DNA from: Glandiceps talaboti | Taxonomy: Eukaryota; Hemichordata; Enteropneusta; Spengelidae | NCBI RefSeq assembly: GCF_964340395.1 | Contig: NC_135554.1 | Location: 16,960,592-17,015,591, forward strand | Length of the DNA: 55,000 nucleotides | Direction: 5' to 3' | Notes under the pieces: model-generated | Databases searched by the model: none | What the model was told of the DNA's origin: nothing | The model's input: the letters and a program-made list of their open reading frames with translations, nothing else | Shown: in pieces, positions 49,820-55,000 of the stretch | Layout: the number at the start of each line of letters is the position of its first letter | Numbering within the stretch: the stretch's first letter is position 1 | Translations under genes and position numbers: made by a program

Positions 49820-51399
49820 GTGACGTTGCTAAGTCGGCAATATTGTGTTAGAGACTAATATGATATTACATTCAAAAATCACAGTGGTATTATTTTGGAG
49901 AGTTCGAGATTGAGATTGGTATACGAGAGGTGAAACACATTAAGATGACTACTGATAATAGCGGATGTTATGTGACTGTCAATGCAGTAAACACCGACGG
50001 TGCGAACATTTAGTGGTGACTATTCCATAAACCGTGGAGGGTCTATACATAAACTACCGAATGTGATATAGTGTGTATACAATTTGTTCATGGCAACCTG
50101 ACAACGTACATAGCAACCTAACAGACTAAATTATGATAGGTGGCGTAGTTCCCCGGCGCGGCAGCAAAAAGATGGAAATATCCGATCACATCACAGCTGT
50201 GTCTACAAGGAGCACTTCACACAAGCATGCATCTTCTACATGCAATTTATAGAACACTCATTTTAATGGTAGTTGAATTGGAAACAATGAAAAAATTATT
50301 GTATTGTATCACAAACATGATTTTTTGTGTGAAATATTAAAACGCTTGAAAGTGATATTAAAGTAAGAAATGCGAGTCGAAACTGATGTATCGTTTTTCT
50401 AACCACGTTTCTGTTGAAACGATTTGTCTTTTGTCCAACAGGAAACCCGATATGAATCATAGACAGCTGAAATGAAATACTAAAAATGATGTTGTAGCCA
50501 TTGAAATGAATTTTTCACACTACATTTCTAAGACCTGTTTTGTTCAAATGTTTATACCAAAATGTAATTGTGAAGAGTCGCTTATAGTGGCATAATTGGT
50601 GAATTTTTCATCCCAGCGTTGTACGCCTAATTCAATTGATAGTGTAGCTAAGATTTGAAACAAGCCTTGATTGTCAATCATTATTCAAGTCGACACGTCA
50701 TAACGTGGATATCTTATGTAATATAGATACAACTTTCATAGCTGTAAGTTAGTCGAGTGATAATACTCATTTATGGAGAAATACAAATACTGTATTAACA
50801 CTTTCATTAACCGTCAGTCTCAAAAACTACTGCAATGTGATCATGCTTATTTTGGGTTTGTGACGTCATCAATGAAGCTTAATGGTTGAATTATTCATAA
50901 AACCTTCAAAGACAAGTTGATTCTATCTTAACCAAGTAATAACTGATCGCGTTCTTGCGGATTTTTTGTCGTTACTCGACAGAAGCAATTATTCATCTGC
51001 AATAAGTACGTGTATACGTACCCGGCTTATTACGCACAACGCTTTTGTGTGATCACCACTTGTATTCGCTAATTACCTTCCCTCTGTCAAACATAGAAGA
51101 CATTAGGTGCTTGAACACAAGTTCTGGCGTTATCAGTAATCAATCAACTTACTCTAAAAAAACAAATCTTCCGCTGAAGCATTTCGCTCTAACGCCAGTA
51201 TCGACTCTAAAACGACTCGTACACAGTTGTTTCGTCATGTACATTTACTTATATAAAGTAAATTGGAAGAGTTTGGGTACCGTATCTGTTTTGCGTTCGT
51301 TCAGATGAGGTTCTGCATGCGGGTGTACGTGGTGTCTTCCATTGCTCCGGCACACATTAAATGTCCACATTTGTCATAATAAATATCATAGATATTTTA

Positions 51400-51401
<2 letters not shown>
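49820..51401. other. No gene recognised
   Basis: AT-rich sequence. The plus frame at 51045-51308 (87 codons) has no recognised motif. Confidence 0.45.
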
Positions 51402-51466
<65 letters not shown>

Positions 51467-51497
51467 GCCTACCTGCCTACCTGCCTGCCTGCCTGCC

Positions 51498-51542
<45 letters not shown>

Positions 51543-51590
51543 GCCTGCCTGTGTGTCTGTCTGTCTGTCCGTCCGTCCGTCTATCTACAT
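51402..51590. repeat. (CTGT)n with CTGC/CTAC variants
   Basis: CTGT units interrupted in the middle by CTGCCTAC and CTGC variants and at the right by CCGT. The Cys-Leu-Ser-Val frames through it are repeat products. Confidence 0.95.
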
Positions 51591-51591
51591 A

Positions 51592-52222
<631 letters not shown>

Positions 52223-52438
52223 TGTACATAAAATAGATTTAAAAGCATGGTAAAACAATATAATATAGCTAAAAACAACAAATTGGTGACAATAATTATT
52301 ATAACCTGTATTGATGTATTGCCACGTGTCTTTTACTATGTAGTCATTTTAGCCTTTTTTGTAATTATTGTTACCAATTTGTTGTTTTTAGCTTTATTAT
52401 ATTGTTTTACCATGCTTTTACATCTATTGTATGTACAG
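52223..52438. mobile_element. Small foldback element
   Basis: Arms of about 80 bp: GCTGTACATAAAATAGAT...AAAGCATGGTAAAACAATAT...CAACAAATTGGTGACAATAATTAT on the left and the near-exact reverse complement at about 52359-52438. The spacer is about 55 bp. Arm identity is above 90% by eye, so it is younger than the foldback at 49.3 kb. The 92-codon open frame across it is accidental. The GCGCTGTACATAAA end resembles AGCGCTTTACA-type termini of short repeats seen in many animals. Confidence 0.75.
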
Positions 52439-53513
52439 CATGTAATTATATTGAATAACCGTTGCATAGAACGCACATTTCGGATGAACCGTAACTGGCG
52501 AGTCGTGTCTTCGACTCTTCGGTAGAGACTATGAGGAGCAAAGCATCAATATGTTGAGAAATTCGACCAGGTAGAGTCTGGCTTAACTTGGGATTGCCAT
52601 TAAAACGTTATACGCCGTCAACGGAAAAAATATCCATTACTTTATCATCGATGGCGTCGGCAGTAGTTTGTTATGGGTGCTATAGCATGGTTATTTCTTG
52701 GATGCCCATATTCATCTATTTGTCGCCTGTATCTGTATCCATAGTGACTGTCACTGTGTTTGGAAATATTTTCAATATAGGAGTCATGATGGCGTACTTA
52801 ACTTCAAAGACGGAGATATTACTTGGTAAAGCCACATTTGTGAGTGCTTAGACGCGGAAATATTTTTGCATCTGCCGCCAGAAAAATATGGACGACAAAT
52901 GATGAGGTATTGATGGGGTTGCTGAAACATAAAAGTATGCTGTATTCTACAGTTTACTTTTTTTTATTCAATCAATATCCAAATTTTCGTTCAATAATTT
53001 TATGCATAATTTTAATTGGCAGAATTGGTCAAGTCCTACAGTAAGGTTTCCAAATACAGTTCACACATTTTGTAGTGACCACATCTACGCAAGGCATGTT
53101 CAAAGTTCTCTTGAGCACCTATCTCTGCCCCAGTGCTCTTGAGAAAGTGAAACTATTTTCAAGATGGACCCAGGCAGACAGCACGTGGATCCATTTTTTA
53201 ATATTGTAATAATTAAAAACAAGATGAATATTACATATAGTACAGATGTTGTCCAGCAATCAAAAGCAACCTTTTGATATGTTAATTCATGACACATGCA
53301 AACTTAAGTTTCGTCATTTACATGGCGTGACCCAATCACAACCTGGTTGTAAATCGTCTAATAGATTGATATGAGTAGTGGTCGACAGGAATCGTTAACA
53401 ACAACGAATCCCACAAATGTCACATGAAATAATATTATGAATATAACTCCACTAACGTATAGTGTCATTTAATACATTCATTTAGTATAAACACTTGGCA
53501 CAACAACTCTATT
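52439..53513. other. No gene recognised
   Basis: A GC-richer patch near 52460-52860 contains a hydrophobic plus-strand frame (52588-52851, from TTG) with two membrane-like segments, but no conserved receptor or transporter motif beyond a single GN. I do not call it a gene. Confidence 0.4.
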
Positions 53514-53648
<135 letters not shown>

Positions 53649-53650
53649 TA

Positions 53651-54899
53651 CAGTAGACCCTCGCTAACTCGCGGGTGTCCGGGTCCATCAAGAAACCCGC
53701 GACTTAGCGAGGGCCGCGACTTAGCGAGGTGCTCATTATATATTCATAACCACACATTAACACACGTCACACGTCAGCTTTTCTTCATTCTTCAGTAATG
53801 TGCAGATGAAACTAGTACAGTACATGTTTTATGAGTGCAAGTTCATTGGCGATATTCATAAAAAAAAATAAGATACGCACGAAATCAAAGTTTCAATATT
53901 CAGTAAATCCAGGGTAAATCTTTTCAGTTCACGAACATGACGGTATGTATTCGAAATTTATTGTGATGGACGCATGGACGTAATATTGTAACAGTCCTGG
54001 GTTAACAGTAAATCTTTGAGGAAGATTATCGTACAATTGTGTGACTCTCAAAGCATCAATCGCGGCAAGACTTTCTTTTTTGTTTTTTGCACGGTCGACA
54101 AACTAACAGTACAACTTACAAGCTCACGCCTGGCGGCCATGGTAGGGCCAAGAAATGCTGTTGAATTTCCGTGTTGCGGAAGTGCAGTTTTGACTTTTAT
54201 ATCATCGAATAACGGGATTTGTTTTAAATATTCTAAAACAACAACTAATTTTTTATGTTTCTCAGTACAGTAACATTCCTAAATGATGAGGTTGAGTTGA
54301 GAAATCGCAAGGTTCGGCAACACGTGGCGTGATGCATGATGTCGGTAGATATATAAACATAAAGACGCAAGTGATGAACGAATTCAGTTGATCGTAGACC
54401 GAAATTTCGTTATATAAATGACGTTTTCCTCAAAATTTTGAAGAAACAAAACGTTTTTAGGTGACTTCTAAATCAATCAAATCAAACGATATATTATTGC
54501 GAGACAAGCTTTAGTTATTAATTTGTTTTTGTGGACGATGTTCGAATTCGACTGACGAATCCTGCGACTCGAATCTAACACGATCAATGATGAGGTTCAC
54601 GCGCCAGACGAAAATGGTCGACGTGTTTGTTGACTAGCCGAGAAGTGCATAAGGAACTTGTGAATGTGGAGCAGTCCGAATAAATAGAAGGCGATTGCTA
54701 ACATCAAAGGCAAACCGCGACACCTCTTCATCGAAACACCAACGAGTTTGAAATTGGCAGGCGTGCCATTTGTTTAAAAAAATACACAAAGAGGAGTTCA
54801 GAAAACAATAGGAAAACTAAAGAAAAAATGGGATCCAAGGTGACACCCGCGACTTGGCCGAATCCGCGACTTACCGAGGCGCGAGTTAGCGAGGGCCCA

Positions 54900-54902
<3 letters not shown>
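53651..54902. mobile_element. Non-autonomous pogo/Tigger-like DNA transposon
   Basis: A 1252-bp element with terminal inverted repeats CAGTAGACCCTCGCTAACTC (left) and CAGTGGGCCCTCGCTAACTC (right, reverse complement), flanked by TA on both sides. TIRs of the form CAGTNGACCCTCGN and TA target duplication are characteristic of pogo/Tigger members of the Tc1/mariner superfamily. The subterminal motif CCGCGACTTAGCGAGG occurs twice at the left end (53697-53730). Related CCGCGACTTGGCCGA and CCGCGACTTACCGAGG copies occur at the right end. All resemble an imperfect copy of the TIR itself. I find no helix-turn-helix or DDE transposase segment inside, and the 85-codon plus frame at 54016-54273 matches nothing known, so the element is non-autonomous. 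Confidence 0.8.

Positions 54903-54947
<45 letters not shown>
54903..54947. repeat. (TA)n array, right flank of pogo/Tigger-like element
   Basis: Continuation of the TA array into which the element inserted. Confidence 0.95.
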
Positions 54948-54951
<4 letters not shown>

Positions 54952-55000
54952 AGGGTAGAAGAAAATCAAGTCGGGTTTTTCGTCTCTACAAGCCTGTTTC

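Noticed and set aside
52588-52851. Possible GPCR TM1-like segment (VFGNIFNIGVMM)
   Set aside because: Only the GN of TM1 fits. The frame stops within 20 codons, there is no TM2 Asp or later motif, and it starts from TTG.

Overview
The window is animal nuclear DNA. It is AT-rich with long gene-poor stretches, carries more than ten long (TA)n arrays and many other microsatellites, and holds remnants of several animal retrotransposon and DNA-transposon families. One complete gene body is clear: an intron-containing class A GPCR on the minus strand. The repertoire (orphan rhodopsin-type GPCR, Penelope-like element, APE-type LINE debris, tRNA-like SINE, pogo/Tigger-like element) fits a marine invertebrate such as an echinoderm, hemichordate, lophotrochozoan or cephalochordate. 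I cannot name the species from sequence alone.

Layout. 0-4 kb: microsatellites and unassigned AT-rich sequence. 4.2-4.65 kb: decayed LINE endonuclease (minus). 5.07-6.56 kb: GPCR coding exon with candidate poly(A) signal, 5' UTR, a 38-codon upstream ORF and a strong splice acceptor. 8.5-8.8 kb: compound microsatellite. 9.1-9.5 kb: diverged inverted pair of coding-like segments. 14.2-14.6 kb: minisatellite. 15.35-15.8 kb: LINE ORF2 C-terminus and 3' tail (plus). 18.5-18.75 kb: candidate minus-strand promoter and first exon, possibly of the GPCR gene. 22.7-23.4 kb: tRNA-like SINE copies and a long perfect palindrome. 26.8-29.4 kb: two direct copies of a coding-like segment. 30.8-32.95 kb: a Penelope-like cluster. 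33.9 and 40.5 kb: two opposite copies of a short TIR element. 35-37.4 kb: clustered POU octamer motifs. 49.3-49.8 and 52.2-52.4 kb: foldback elements. 51.4-51.7 kb: CTGT/TA microsatellite. 53.65-54.9 kb: a complete non-autonomous pogo/Tigger-like element in a (TA)n array.

The most interesting locus is 30.8-32.95 kb, with a fragment at 48 kb. A GIY-YIG endonuclease ORF typical of the C-terminus of Penelope-like elements (PLEs), lacking its reverse transcriptase, lies between roughly 270-bp inverted repeats. Each repeat carries a hammerhead-ribozyme-like motif with all the core nucleotides. Stem I and stem II differ between copies by compensatory changes. Further tandem copies are separated by (TA)n, and at one copy the (TA)n tract begins exactly at the predicted self-cleavage site. 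PLE hammerheads are known in general. The RT-less inverted architecture and the coupling of the cleavage site to (TA)n are the parts worth following up.
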